From assembly GCA_001630475.1 (NCBI GenBank), contig KV419410.1, forward strand, positions 310,001-374,000: a stretch of DNA of 64,000 bases, written 5' to 3'. Below, one piece after another: positions 35,754 to 49,190 of this stretch (positions within the stretch are counted from its first letter, which is position 1; each line of letters starts with the position of its first letter). The position numbers were made by a program, and so were the translations under genes. This stretch comes from Sistotremastrum niveocremeum HHB9708 (Eukaryota; Basidiomycota; Agaricomycetes; Sistotremastrales; Sistotremastraceae). A model generated the notes under the pieces. It was given only the letters and a program-made list of their open reading frames with translations. It was not told the origin of the DNA and searched no databases.

Positions 35754-37202
35754 ATGCCCACGGCGACGACGACGATCACTGCCAATGCCTTCGGCGCCGT
35801 CCCCCTACATTCCAAGTACCCAACAGCCCACACCCAAGACACATCCAACAGTTCACTAAAGACACTCCGTCCACTATATTCACGTGCAACCCGCGCCTTT
35901 GTGCAGCGTGAATTCTCTCTCGTCTATTCATTAATGGAATCAGCATTTGCTTTGCTTCCACCACCTCTAGTAGCATCTCCTGATGCACTTTCGAGCCATC
36001 GAAAGAAATGGGATCTGCTCAGAATCACCCTCGAAAGTACCATGTACGGAAGTCACAGCCTCTCCGATCCGTCGCTACACCACCGACTGAAGGAGGACTT
36101 GCTACTCCCTCCTCCCGTTCTCATTGACACATTACTTCGACGATCTACTCGCTTGTTCACCCCCACCGCCTTTTCGCAGCGACCGAGTGAGGGATTTCTA
36201 CCCGCTCAGATCGTGGTCACGTTGGTGCTAGCGAGTCTGAAACTGGAATGTAATCAGGTCGGAAGAGGGATCATCGAGGAGTGGTTAGCGAAACGCCATC
36301 TGGTGGAACGGATCCAGGATGACGAAGATGGATATCAGAAAGTTGTCGAGATCTATTGCTTGCACCTCTTACCACGGTTAGACGAATGGGAGTATGCAGA
36401 CGAGTTCCTGCGATATGATCAAGAGTTACCTCAACAAGTTAAGAATGTATGTATCCAGGAACACAAAAATGAGACAAGGGTTGCTGAATTGATCCATCAT
36501 TTGCAGGACTTCCAGGCCACCCTGGAACTCGGTCATATTCGCGCCAATTCTCAAGCTCGAGCACCATCGCCCACCAGGACGGCGACGCCCACGCCTCGAT
36601 CGAAAATGGAACCTATTCCCAGTGGTTCCGAGCCCAGTCCCGTTTCCGCCCGGTCTTGTTCGCCTTCGCCGTCAACCTCATCGATCTCGACGACCTCGAC
36701 GCATACAGTAGTCCCTACGGCTCGCCGTACGGGGACGATGACACCCATCTCCAGGGCATCAACCGTGACCCCGCCGGCAGCCCGAGATCGTTCGACAACC
36801 CCAGGACCTCTTCCCCGTGCTCCCGCGGCACCACCACTTGAAACTGAGTCAGTGAACGCACTGGCACCCGATATTTTGACTTTGATCAAGACGTCGCTAT
36901 ATCCACATCTTACGACACGCAAGTTGACTTTTGCGTTGCTTGCGATCATTTTCTCGATATTGTCCCTGGTGTTGAAACTGCGAGCGCGTAAACGAAGGTT
37001 CGCAGCGGCAGCAGCCGCTCTAGGCACGATCACACCTCAATCCAGTAGCAGTCAGTCGACGCAGGTACAATTACGGACGGCCGCCGATTTGACACGGAAG
37101 CGTCTGGAGCTGGGCAATGGCGGTGCATTAAGTTATGTTTGGCAGCAGGTGAGCAGGGTCGTTGGGGACACTGTACGAATGGGAGGAAGGGGACTTGTAT
37201 AA
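35754..37202 (+). CDS. Tail-anchored helical protein, possibly PEX26/PEX15-like
   Basis: The ATG at 35754 gives MPTATTTITANAFG. A GTG further upstream is less likely as a start. One 60-bp in-frame intron (36447-36506) is removed, leaving about 462 residues. The N-terminal half is all-helical (LRPLYSRATRAFVQREFSLV, LVASPDALSSHRKKWDLLRI, IVVTLVLASLKLECNQ and YQKVVEIYCLHLLPRLDEWE). A Ser/Thr/Pro-rich linker follows. Near the C-terminus is one hydrophobic helix (KLTFALLAIIFSILSLVLKL) flanked by RARKRR. A helical cytosolic domain plus C-terminal anchor matches the peroxins PEX26/PEX15, which tether the PEX1-PEX6 ATPase at peroxisomes. That identity is inference from architecture, not from a recognised motif. 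Confidence 0.55.
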   Translation: MPTATTTITANAFGAVPLHSKYPTAHTQDTSNSSLKTLRPLYSRATRAFVQREFSLVYSLMESAFALLPPPLVASPDALSSHRKKWDLLRITLESTMYGSHSLSDPSLHHRLKEDLLLPPPVLIDTLLRRSTRLFTPTAFSQRPSEGFLPAQIVVTLVLASLKLECNQVGRGIIEEWLAKRHLVERIQDDEDGYQKVVEIYCLHLLPRLDEWEYADEFLRYDQELPQQVKNVCIQEHKNETRVAELIHHLQDFQATLELGHIRANSQARAPSPTRTATPTPRSKMEPIPSGSEPSPVSARSCSPSPSTSSISTTSTHTVVPTARRTGTMTPISRASTVTPPAARDRSTTPGPLPRAPAAPPLETESVNALAPDILTLIKTSLYPHLTTRKLTFALLAIIFSILSLVLKLRARKRRFAAAAAALGTITPQSSSSQSTQVQLRTAADLTRKRLELGNGGALSYVWQQVSRVVGDTVRMGGRGLV

Positions 37203-37536
37203 TGTAAGGGGAGTGAGCTCAGCAGGGGTATGCGCTTTCGGTTATGGGTTGCCGAGGCACCAAAAAGACGTCGGAAGACGGACGAGTTTCTTGCATTTGT
37301 CTTGCATATGGTCTCAGTGTTTGACCCCTCTGTATCAATACATTTTTCTTTGGATGCATGGCGAGAAGATGGGCCGTGTGGACACTGGAGTCGTCGAATG
37401 GCTATGCATTGCAACTACTGGAGAAAAGGGAAGCAGCATGTGGCTCAGATCACTTCCCATGGCGACTCCGAGCTCGTGGCCGCGGAAAGTTTGGGGTGCA
37501 TGACGAGAAGAGTCTGGCAAGAAATTCAGAGCGGGA

Positions 37537-37544
37537 TATATAAG
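37537..37544 (+). promoter_or_regulatory. TATA box of the bHLH gene
   Basis: tatataag lies 112-119 bp before the ATG at 37656 and is followed by a CT-rich leader. Its place argues that the open frame further upstream (from 37230) is not translated with this gene. Confidence 0.6.
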
Positions 37545-37655
37545 ACGCTCAATGTCTCGACTTTCTGCCACTTCGAGTCCCTTTCCCTCTCCGAGACTGT
37601 GCGCTGTTTGCACACTATTTGGTCCACGGCAACGCCCGAAGACACCGGTAAACAC

Positions 37656-38857
37656 ATGTTTATTCCGACCGAGCCCTGGCTCTGGGACGCTCATCCTCTT
37701 CTTCCAATGTCATCGTCGTCGTCGTCGCTCTTCCCAGAGTCGTCGATCCATTCAGCAACAGCGTTCAACCCACACTCATACGTCTCTGATCAGTTTGATC
37801 CGTACGCATCACACGTCCCAGAATGGAACGACCACTCTGTTCCCCAAACCGAAGGCACTGAGGCTCTCGCAAAGGCAACCAAAGACCTCATCTCGCTCGA
37901 CGACCGTCCAGGTGCATGGACAGCGGGCATAGCACGAGGCTCTGGTACCGCAGCCCAGAAATACCTGCGATCAGACTGGCCAGCGACCACAAATGCCTCA
38001 TCGTATTCACCGTTCGCGCCTTCGTCTGCTCCCCACAAGTCCTCGCTTCATTCCATCCGATCACCGTCCCACCCCTCACCCTTTGCCTACCTTTCTCCTT
38101 CAATTCCAAAGCCGTTTGAGGACCGGCCGACTTTACCCCATAAACGCTCTTCGCCGCTGGAACATCCACCAGATCGGCCCACACAAGCAAAGCGTCAACG
38201 AGCATCACCCCCTACCCCTCCATCCAACTTGTCGCCACCCCACCCCACGGCTTCGTCTTCATCTGACTCTTCATCTACCGTGTTCGCCCCTAAACCCACC
38301 TTGCTCACTGCCTCCCAGAAAAAGGCGAACCACATCCAATCCGAGCAAAAGAGACGCGCAAATATCAAGCGGGGGTACGAAGCCCTCTGTGAGACTATTC
38401 CCGCGTTGAGGGAGGCTATCCGCTTGGAGGAGGAGCAGATGACAGCCAATCAGTACGCCGGACATCAGCAGGGTAGAAAGCGTAACCGGCAGGCCAAGTC
38501 TGGGGACCCTGTTGGCGTTGAGTCGGGATCGGGCGAAAAGATTGATGGAAGAGCCGGCCCGAGGAGCGAAAACATCATATTGCAGAAAAGTACGCATGCT
38601 CTCTTTTGTCTAAATCGATTTTTGGAGATCCAGAGCTGACTTCTCCTATTTTGTGTCTTACAGCCATCGATCACCTCCGAGGTCTCTTGGACGAGCGTGA
38701 GCAGCTCAAGGGTCGTCTAGAACGCGCTCGGAGCGCTCTCGCCCCTGGTCATCCCCTCCTGCGGCCACCGAGTCCGGGCAGTTTGCCACTCTGGGAGCAA
38801 AAATGGCATGGGGGCCGCAAAGACAACGAGGATGAGCAGGATTCGGACGAGGATTGA
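37656..38857 (+). CDS. bHLH transcription factor with long loop
   Basis: The start MFIPTEPWLWDAHPLLPM leads into a Ser/Pro-rich low-complexity part. The basic region and helix 1 are KKANHIQSEQKRRANIKRGY and EALCETIPALREAI. It has His, Glu and Arg in the positions (H-x3-E-x3-R) that select CACGTG. A loop of about 50 residues (GRKRNRQAKSGDP and on) precedes helix 2, SENIILQKTIDHLRGLLDE, which crosses the only intron (about 38590-38663). A leucine-zipper-like REQLKGRLERARSAL follows. The C-terminus is acidic (DNEDEQDSDED). This layout resembles the fungal INO4/MAX-like group. Target genes cannot be told from the sequence. The frame remains open upstream to 37230, but the TATA box supports 37656. 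Confidence 0.8.
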
Positions 38858-39452
38858 TCATCGGACCGGACAGTCGTGAAGCCGTTGCGTCCACTGCTCC
38901 TTGATCTTATTTTATTTCTTTGCTATCAACCTCCGCGTTTTTGAGAGAGCGTAGCTCTCCGTCATGAATCCCTGACTGTCTGCGGCCCGTACGTCATCGA
39001 AACCCTGTCAACCTTGTTTTGTTAGTTTGTTTGCACTTGTTTAGCTCGATACCCCCAGGCACATTTTTCTTCGGTTAAAAATATTTCATGTATAGTACTA
39101 CTAATGCTTTCCATCTTCATTAATGGACCATGACAAGCAAGTCGAAGATCAAACAGTGTGTGTAATTCTAAGGGATTGGCTTTTAGAGTGGTGCTAAGAT
39201 GCGGAGATAGTAAAGTATTGGTGAGCGTGGTAATAGTTCGGGACAACAGCAGTGCAGCAGCAGCAGCGGAATGAGATGATTCGAAAACAGGAAAGATGCA
39301 CGACGTTGGGCATTCGAAATATGCCTCTCTGACTGAAGTGAAGATGCGGAATGGAACATGTGCAGGGCCCAAGAAAACGAAAGGCGATGGATGATGCTGA
39401 TGATGGTCAAATAATTTGGTGTCGCCGCGCCTGGCCGCGTCTTGATTATTGG
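38858..39452. other. Convergent 3' intergenic region
   Basis: 595 bp between the bHLH gene end and the NUDIX gene end. I see nothing beyond T-rich stretches such as ttattttatttctttg near 38909, consistent with 3' untranslated regions. Confidence 0.4.
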
Positions 39453-40097
39453 TCAACGTCGGGGTGCCATGCTCGACATGGAGAGGCCCTGAGCAAGCTC
39501 GGGCTTCCACGCAAGCCGAGTGAGCGCCTCGGCATAGTCGACAAACTCGCGGCTTCGCTCGTGGCTCTCGGGCCACTGGTCTTCCAGCTTGGTCACGTCT
39601 AATTCGTAAAAGTGATATGTTGTTGATTCGGTGGGTATCGTGGTAACGTATTTGGTAATCTTGCCATGTACGCCGGCTAAATTGTTTGAATGCCGAATTG
39701 TCGTTGAAGCAACAGAGTTGAAAAGTTGAGGGGATGCGGAAATAAAGGAGCAGAAATGGATGTGAGGGGTGACAGACTTTGTCTGAGAGGGAAGCGAAGC
39801 GACCTTCTTCAAACGCCTCGCGACTCGCCGCTGCCTCGAGCGTCTTGTCCGACGTTTCCCATCCTCCCTTGGGCACTGCATCATGTCCCACGATAGTTTG
39901 ATGAAAAAATGTGAAATGGGGAGAAGAAAGTTGAGGGGCCAATCAGTGACTGAACGCTGTGCAAAGACGAGAAAAGTGTACGCACAGACCCATGTACTTC
40001 GTTTTCTACTCGTAACCAACAAGACGGTTCCCTTTGCGCGGTATATAGGGATTGCACAGCAGACGACGCGGGGACGAGGGGTGTCCTTCTTTCCCAT
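39453..40097 (-). CDS. NUDIX hydrolase, diphosphoinositol polyphosphate phosphatase type
   Basis: Exon 1 from ATG 40097 gives MGKKDTPRPRVVCCAIPIYR and LLVTSRKRSTWV. A long intron joins it to LPKGGWETSDKTLEAAASR and EAFEEAGVHGKI, so the Nudix box G-x5-E-x7-R-E-x2-E-E-x-G is complete; its last residues AG come from the next exon. The tail is TTYHFYELDVTKLEDQWPES and EFVDYAEALTRLAWKPELAQ, ending in SMAPRR. This matches Ddp1/Aps1-type enzymes that hydrolyse diphosphoinositol polyphosphates and diadenosine polyphosphates in the cytosol. Subtype is inferred from the STWVLPKGGWE and trailing WPES blocks. The two introns, of roughly 100-130 bp, are longer than most in this window. Confidence 0.85.
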   Translation of the reverse strand: MGKKDTPRPRVVCCAIPIYRAKGTVLLVTSRKRSTWVCAYTFLVFAQRSVTDWPLNFLLPISHFFIKLSWDMMQCPREDGKRRTRRSRQRRVARRLKKVASLPSQTKSVTPHIHFCSFISASPQLFNSVASTTIRHSNNLAGVHGKITKYVTTIPTESTTYHFYELDVTKLEDQWPESHERSREFVDYAEALTRLAWKPELAQGLSMSSMAPRR

Positions 40098-41205
40098 GAT
40101 ATTAATGAAGAGTGGCGAGTGTAGTGAGACAAGAAAAATGGTGGGGGTGTAGGCACAAAAGTGATTCAAGACAGCGTTCAGTGAGGATGTAGCTCACGAC
40201 GCCTTCATTCGGCGATGTAAAGAGAGAGTTTATATGATGCGATGTTACTCGTACGATGCGAGTCCGAGGGCACGAGACTAGGTTAGGATGACTTGGGGCT
40301 TGCGGCCACTGCGGGGGTGAATGCTGGAAAGAGATGGCAGTGCTGGATATGAGTCAGTCGGTCAATCCGGACGTTGGAGATGCAGGGCAAGGGGGTCGAC
40401 TGACCACAGATGCTGGCGACCAAGAAGAGAGTGCTGGTCGGGAACAGGGAGGAGAAAGTGCTGGGGCAAGGGTGGGCTGTGGACGCAGAGACGAGGTGAG
40501 CTGCCGGGGCTGGGGTGGCAGCGAATATAAAGAGAATGGACTGACTGGACGAGTTGACGTCAGGAAGAAAAGCGCAGACTTGTTGGGAGAAAGAGTTGCT
40601 CTATCAACATCTCGATTTTCTGCGCGTCACAATTAGCGCGGTCACATCCGGTCACACGCGCACGTTCGTCACCCGGCATCTTTCTCATGCTCATAATGGT
40701 CTTCCCGACAGGGCCGTCTTCCAGAGCCTTGCCTTATCCAGTAAATATCGTATTTCTAGAACATCGTTTATTCAGACCCTGCACTCTTGCCAGGCCTCAT
40801 TTTTTCCCTGCTTTTTCCCTGTCTGCAGTCTTTGTACCCAGTCACTCACTTGGTCCCGGCATCGTACACACCAGTCCGAAGTCTCGGCGAAATTCCCCGT
40901 CTTCTCGTCAATGGCCAAAGTAGACCTTTCAATTGCGACCATGTCTTGTTTGCACGAGGCAGAGACAGATGTAGACCCAACAAATCGAAAGCTGACAAGT
41001 CCTCTCAGCGGATGGATCTAGCGAGCACATGCTTGCCTATCTCTGATCTCCATTGTGTGAACGCCTTGTATTTCGGTCCGAAAACATCATGCAGCCTCTA
41101 CGACCCTGCATGAGGCAAGGGACGAGGTCAACACTCGCATCTTATCTTGCGCGTTCATCCATCTACATCTTGCTCGATCTACCCTTCATCCTCGCAATCA
41201 AAGAT
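40098..41205. other. Intergenic region, nothing recognised
   Basis: A stretch of 1.1 kb between the NUDIX start and the ZIP transporter end. Open frames at 40554 and 40787 show no family resemblance and no good splice logic. Positions 40334-40560 on the plus strand are purine-rich. Confidence 0.4.
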
Positions 41206-43241
41206 ATCATTCGTTCCATCTGGAAGGCCGCAAGTCAGTATTGGTATTGCATCGGCGTCAGAAAGAAGGAGGCTAGTGGAAGAGAGGGGCAGCAATCTGT
41301 AATACTCACGCGACCGCGAACATGCACACGACCCCAAAAGCCATCGCCGCAAACTGGATGCCGGCATTCGCAATCAGATTCCGTCCTGGGCTCCCGATCG
41401 ACACGACCAAACAAGAGCTCACCTCCTTGAGTGCCTGCTTGCCGCTCCGACTTTCCTGCAGCAGTCTGAATGCATCAGCAGGTCTCGTGAGACTCTTTAT
41501 ATACTCAAACGTTGGCCCAAGCGACGCACGTTGGAAGAACAGCCACCGCCCCGATGTACATGAACCCTCCAGCAACAAAGGGAATCACCTAGAGTGTCAC
41601 CCATTTAGCTAGCTTGCGCAATAGCGCTCAGTTAATGACTAGTACCAAGTCGCCGGCTACCACGGTCGTTCCAAGCAACCCAGATGCTTCCCCACGTACG
41701 GCCGCTGTCAAGTCGGCGGATGTATCTCCATGTTCCGTCCCAGAAGACGAATAATTATGTATCGCTATGCCCATGAATGTCCTTTGGAGTTACCCCTGTA
41801 AATACACGTTACTGTTTCGCACAGCATCTGAAGCCAAACCCACCCAACCTACCAAAACAAAGGGGTTAGCTTGTGAATCTCCGTTACGTGAGGTTTGAAC
41901 AGCAGAAGCTTACAAAAGCGCCAACGGCCGTCAGGAACTGACTGCCCATTGCTTGTCTCTTGGTAAATCCACTTCGGATGAGAATTGAATAGTCCGCAAT
42001 CTCATGCGGAATCTCATGAGCGAAACATGCTAATGTAGTAGTGGCACCGATCAGTGGAGACGCGTAGAAGGACGCCGCCATGCTAGGTGTTTCAAAAACC
42101 CAAGATAAGAATCGATATAGAAGCCCTATCTCGTCACTTACGCCAAACCATCAGTGCTGCACAATCCGCATAAACATTAACAGCGAGCTAGCAACAGTAC
42201 GGCATCCTTACATGTTGTGGGTGAAATCCCCCATCAGATTGAGATAAGCTGATAACTTAGATGTCTTTGCCACAGGGGCTGAGGGTACGTCGCTTTCTTC
42301 CTTCAAGTCGGTCGACTTGCCGCTCCGTGATCGCAGCGCATCAGTTCCAGAAGCGGCGACTCCAGTCGATTGGCCAGTAGTCAAGGATGCATTTGGGCTG
42401 TTGTCATGTGAGTGAGAGTGCGTATGCGAAGGTGAGCGAGCGTCTTCTTCATCCCCAAGAACCCTAAATGTTTTTTCCATCACGAAAAACGCAGCAAACC
42501 CAACGAAGATGGCGAGCCTGGGACTCAGTCAACATCACTCCTTTCCGTGGTAGGTCGGAGGAGTTTACCCAATTATAATGTTTCGTTTCTCGTCTACCAT
42601 GATGACATGGACGCCGGGATGTTGGTGTTCTCCCATAAAAGAGTGTGGCACAAGGTGGAGAAAGACGTCAGACAAGAGCCCACCGGTCTGAAACAAACGT
42701 CATGCCGTGATTCAGACTTGGAAATAGATGTTCATTACTGCGAATGCGGTCATCGTGTTCAACGTGTCGGAATTGATTTGCTCGGGAATGAAAGCGAGGA
42801 TAAAATTGGGCACGCTTTTGAGAGATCATGAATGACTCTGTGTACAGAAGAATATTGAGGCTTGCATACGAGCTGATGTAGAAAGTAGCCAAGACTGGGA
42901 AACAAAGGAGATAGATTCACACATCGATCAACATACAGCACGCGACCGGTAAAAGCTCACTTGAATTCCAGCCTGGGCCAAATGGGAATAAGACATCGAA
43001 GACTCGACGTGTCAAAGTCGATGCAGATCCATCCACTTCTATTTTCAAAGCGCTTAGAGCTTGAACTGGCTTGCATTGCTGCAGATCATTCTCCTGTAGT
43101 CAGTCAATGAATAACATGACGAACTCCTTATCGGTAACACAGGAAGCTGACGGAGATGGTTATCTTGGACTGCACACAGCCTAAGAGAAGCGAAAGGATT
43201 AAAAGAGAGACGAATAACGAGTGCTGTCTCCAAGCCATCAT
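41206..43241 (-). CDS. KE4/ZIP7-type zinc transporter of the secretory pathway
   Basis: From ATG 43241 (or 43238) a signal peptide reads MMAWRQHSLFVSLLILSLLL then GCVQS. Splicing continues ENDLQQCKPVQALSALKIEV, then LATFYISSVPNFILAFIPE. The ZIP fold follows: GGLLSDVFLHLVPHSFMGEH, LAIFVGFAAFFVMEKTFRVL, a His-rich cytosolic loop (SHTHSHSHD), LMGDFTHNMTDGLA with the metal-binding His-Asn pair, and LACFAHEIPHEIADYSIL with HEIPHE, the core of transmembrane helix V. The last helix is QFAAMAFGVVCMFAVA. I place the end at TGA 41206, reached by splicing to AWNE; without that splice it ends at 41306. The family exports zinc from the ER or Golgi lumen to the cytosol (human ZIP7, yeast YKE4). Confidence 0.85.
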
Positions 43242-43305
43242 GGAAAGTAAAAGTGCAGGGTGCAATCTCCAGTTTCGCCGGACGCGAACGAGTGACGGTC
43301 ACGGC

Positions 43306-44529
43306 AATGTTCAGGCGCTCATCCTTACGACTGACATCTCATTGCAGGGCGTTCTCCTCTGCCAAATATCCAGGTCAAGGCTTGCTGAACATAATTAGAC
43401 TTGAACAGATCTATCAATGGGAATTGGACGTGGAAACTGAGCCGCCGCCTGCCTCCGTGTCATTGGGACAGGTTAGCCAACCTCAGGCCGAACAGCTATG
43501 GGCTCTCTTGCCAACGCGCAATCCACCTCACGAGCGAGGCGGAGATCTTCTTCCCAATCTTTTAGAGATCCATGGGTCTGGCGCAGTCTACAACGAATTC
43601 GAACCCCCACCACTTGCCCCGGGATTCACTCTAGCGACACCCTCCCTTTATGAATGGTCGCCCACATCGCGATTGAATAAGGATGGAACAGATCCTAATG
43701 AGCTTCCTTCATTGCCTCCTGAATTTCCACGGCGGATGTGGGTTAGCGGGAAGCTGACCTTTCCCGTTAGGTCCCCTATTCCCGTAGAAGAATGTTTCAG
43801 GGTCGTCCGGCAGCTAGCTCATGTTTCTCTCAAAGATGCTGAGGGCGACCGGCCCAAACTCTTCGTGACACATCGACTTGGATATTTCCCTCGCTATATG
43901 CCGCCTTGGGAGGTGGGCAATCCTGAACATGCTCTCATGGAAGAAGAGCGGACGCATGTTTATCTTCCTGCAAATTTTAAAAGAAAACCGACCAAAAGTA
44001 AGCTCTCTGGCGGAATAGCTTCTGCTGGACTGAAAAGACGCCAGATCCCAAATTGCCTCCTGCCGATTTTGAATTCTCCTATGTGCCGACGTCTTCGATG
44101 CTGTTTCAATTCTCTGCCCTCACATACAATGCACACAAAATACACCTCGATAAGGAATATGCTCGTGAAGAGGAAGGCTTGGAAGGTCGGACATCGCCTC
44201 ATGATATGTGTCCAGTGGCATTTGAGTCTAATTCTACCACAGGACTAGCTGTGCACGGCCCATTGACAGCATTAATGTTGCTGGAATTGGCGACACTGAA
44301 ATGCTGCAAAGATCAAAGGCAGCGCATTCGATCTTTCTCATACAAGGCTACCAACCCTTTGATCGCGGACGAACTTTGTGAACTTAAGGGCGCCGTTACA
44401 TCCCGAAAGAAAGGCGTCCAAATGGTGCAACTTTGGGCCACGAACCCTCGAGGTGTCGTGGGTATGACAGCTGAGGCAGAAGTAGAAACGATAAAGGAGA
44501 CCACAGAGAAAAAAGTTTCGGAGGATTAG
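43306..44529 (+). CDS. HTD2-like mitochondrial 3-hydroxyacyl-thioester dehydratase
   Basis: The ATG at 43306 gives MFRRSSLRLTSHCRAFSSAK, an Arg/Ser-rich mitochondrial presequence. The N-terminal half (EQLWALLPTRNPPHERGGDL, RRMWVSGKLTFPVRSPIP and KLFVTHRLGYFP) resembles the FAS1-like dehydratase hot-dog fold. An intron near 43998-44037 joins it to TPDPKLPPADFEFSYVPTSS and MLFQFSALTYNAHKIHLDKE, whose F-x-x-Y-N-x-H-x-I-H block holds the hydratase active residues. GLAVHGPLTALMLLELA and RSFSYKATNPLIADE complete the second hot dog. Such proteins dehydrate 3-hydroxyacyl-ACP in mitochondrial fatty-acid synthesis. A mesaconyl-CoA hydratase-like role is the main alternative. The start lies 64 bp from the divergent ZIP gene. 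Confidence 0.78.
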
Positions 44530-44729
44530 ACTCCGGACGCATTGCGATTTTGTATGTGGTAAAGTGTATCATTGATGTTATTCCTGTTAGGGTTAGTAGC
44601 CCCTATATTGGGCTAACGATCGGACTCTGAAATACAAAAGTTGTCTTGCGGCTTGCAACCCTAACCTTGCACATACCCACTTTCCAACAATCAGCCATTA
44701 CTTCAGGACCGTATTCCGATATTGCTGAC

Positions 44730-45725
44730 ATGTCTGACTGGGGTGACCATAATTTCCGCAATTCTTGCGAATTTCTGGCCCTCTAACGTGCAACGTGTGA
44801 CTTGACAGATGCATCCGACAGCGAGGACGTGAAGCCAACCCCCGCAGCCGTTCCTACCCTGCCCAAACCTATCATACCACCGAAGGTGAATAAATGGGAA
44901 GGAGAAGATGATGAGGAAGAAGGGGGCGTAGCGGTATGTTCTTCTATCCTATTCCATTTCTTATTTATTGACACGGGTCTAGAGCGATTGGGAAGAGTCG
45001 TCAGAAGAGGAGAAACCGAAGACTACTACCCCTGCCCTGGCGCCTCCAAAGAAGAAAGGCACACTGAAAGCCAAATTAGCTGAGAAAGCCGCGGAGAAGG
45101 CAGCTCGAATAGCAGCAGGAGACACTAGAGATGTAGAGCTTGACGACGTGTTGGATGAAACGACCAGGCGAAGATTGGAGAAGGAGCAAGAGATCAAAGC
45201 GGATCTCAATCACGCTGCCGATCTTTTTGGTGTCACCAGTATCGCTGGTGGTGTGTTGCTCCCTACTTTCTGTCTTTGGATCTTAATATTTTGCCAGGTC
45301 CAACAACGGAAGACATCAATACATTACTGTCCTACCAGCCACGGACGAAGGACGATTGGCAGAAGCTCTCCACCATGATCATAGATTATATCATCAAGCC
45401 TCATCAATCCAAGCCCCTCTATGCCACTTTCGCCGAACTTCACGCACGAGAATTAGCCCAGCCTTTGCGTGATGTTGAAGTGCGGAAAGTAGCGACTGCC
45501 CTCACGACACTGGCAAATGAGAAGCAGAAGGAACAACGAGACAAGACCAGTGGCAAGAAGAAGCCTAAAGCTGCCACCAAACCAGTCTTGGGAGCAGCGA
45601 AAGTGAATAGCAAGTGAGTACATCATCGTCCTCTGTCAGGCCACACCTAATATCACATATGAAGGGTCGATACTCATGCATACGAGGAATCATTGGACGA
45701 CTTCGGCAATGACGATTTCATGTAG
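44730..45725 (+). CDS. HCR1: Translation initiation factor eIF3 subunit J
   Basis: A tiny first exon encodes MSDW and is spliced to DASDSEDVKPTPAAVPTLPK then PPKVNKWEGEDDEEEGGVA, the acidic N-terminus of eIF3j (SWD...W..ED). The next exon carries SDWEESSEEEKPK and KKKGTLKAKLAEKAAEKAAR, followed by LEKEQEIKADLNHAADLFGV. Then GPTTEDINTLLSYQPRTKDD, FAELHARELAQPLRDVEVRK and a Lys-rich stretch lead to the end DDFGNDDFM. This order is characteristic of Hcr1/eIF3j, a loosely attached eIF3 subunit that aids 40S binding and ribosome recycling. Five exons fit with introns near 50-65 bp. It ends 125 bp from the convergent CYP51 end. Confidence 0.9.
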
Positions 45726-45849
45726 CCACTTTTCGGATTTTTGGCTATATAGCATTCATATCCAACCCATTTTGATAATGGTCCACTAACAGAGCTATAG
45801 AAAGCATATTAAGACTGAGTAATAAACAGGTATCTAGGAGATAATCTAA

Positions 45850-47845
<1,996 letters not shown>

Positions 47846-49190
47846 ATAGACGACGACGCGGAGAGATGAGCGAAAGGAAGGTGAGTGAGAAGACCTGGGA
47901 CCGTGGTACGATAAGTAGCTTTTCTAGCGATGGGCCCATTATTTTTGCTATATGTCACGCGTGACAATCCAGTCCAGTCGCGTCACTTGTGTTGGTGGTG
48001 CTGACAATGGCAGTGCGATGCCACAGAAACTGACGACGACCAGCAGTGCCTCTCATGCCATCTATCATTCTGGAAGCGCTACTAACTTTGTCGCGCTGAA
48101 TTTCCTGCTCGAGGCTCGTACGTTGAACTCGACTCAGGACCGTCAACTTAATCCGTGCCTTTCGTCGGCTACATCCAAGGCGATCAAAACCCTCTCGCTT
48201 GTGTTGACAAATAATCTGAACGCCGGATGAGCAACACACTTTTTGGGTCTCCCGAATGATCGATTGCGAGGTGCTTTGATCCGCTGCCACAGACGCCGAA
48301 GCTGTTTTCTATCTTTGATCGGAGTCATGCCCGGCATTTAGGGGCGTCCTCATCTTCCATAGTGCAGAAGAACTGGCACAGAGCTTTCTTGCAAGTTGAT
48401 GGAGACGTCTATACAGCCCCGGCGTCTGACACCTCTGAATACTAATCTCTCCCACGGCGGCTGTGCGCGGTTGATAATCTACGCCGCAGCGTACTTATAA
48501 TAAATCATTGCCATCAACAAACAAGAGCTTTCCTCTCACAGGTTGATTTTCTTCGTGACTAAATTGACTCTATATTGCTAGATTGCCACGGCACCCATTA
48601 GCCCATTAAAATCCATCAGTCTAGCATTGCTGGCGACTTTCAGGTCAGGTTCCTGCCGGCTGAGGACAAATGTGCATCACTAGTTTTCTCATCGAAGCTT
48701 GCTCGATGTTCTCTCGCGGAATCTGGAGTCGAGCAGCGAGGAGCTGTCTCTTGCAACGGGCTCGCGCCGAATCCTGATATATTAATCCAGTGTCCATCGG
48801 ACGCCTATATTTTAGATTTCCGGCCCAAATATTACTCGGACTGCAAGGCTTTGTTACTCTTGACAACGTTTCCCAGCACTGCAGACAAGGAGCCTCTTAG
48901 CTGTCCTCTGTTGCCTGTCCCTCTTGTGTTTCCATTTTCTTCTTGGATATCGGGAAGTATGGTCTGTCTCCTTCCTGCTATGTATGTGATACCCGTACAT
49001 GAGAGGACAACAAGTATGACATAAACATATCGGTTCTAAAGTAATCATAGTGTGACAAAATAAGAATGCACGACGATAACCAAATGCACCCACGACACAA
49101 AAATAAGAAACCTTAGTGTGCGAGTCAATACGACGGGCTGACTGCTCGGAGAGTTGCCAGGGGCAAAGTGGAAGCGGAGATGCCGGTCCA
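47846..49190. other. Gene-poor flank of the inverted-repeat island
   Basis: The first few hundred bases upstream of CYP51 are its promoter region. A TATA-like ttataataaatc occurs near 48497. No gene is supported. A 310-codon open frame on the minus strand (48854-49786) crosses into the inverted repeat but resembles nothing known. Confidence 0.4.

Noticed and set aside
37230-37655. Upstream in-frame extension of the bHLH protein
   Set aside because: A TATA box at 37537 lies inside it, and the residues before 37656 show no conserved block.
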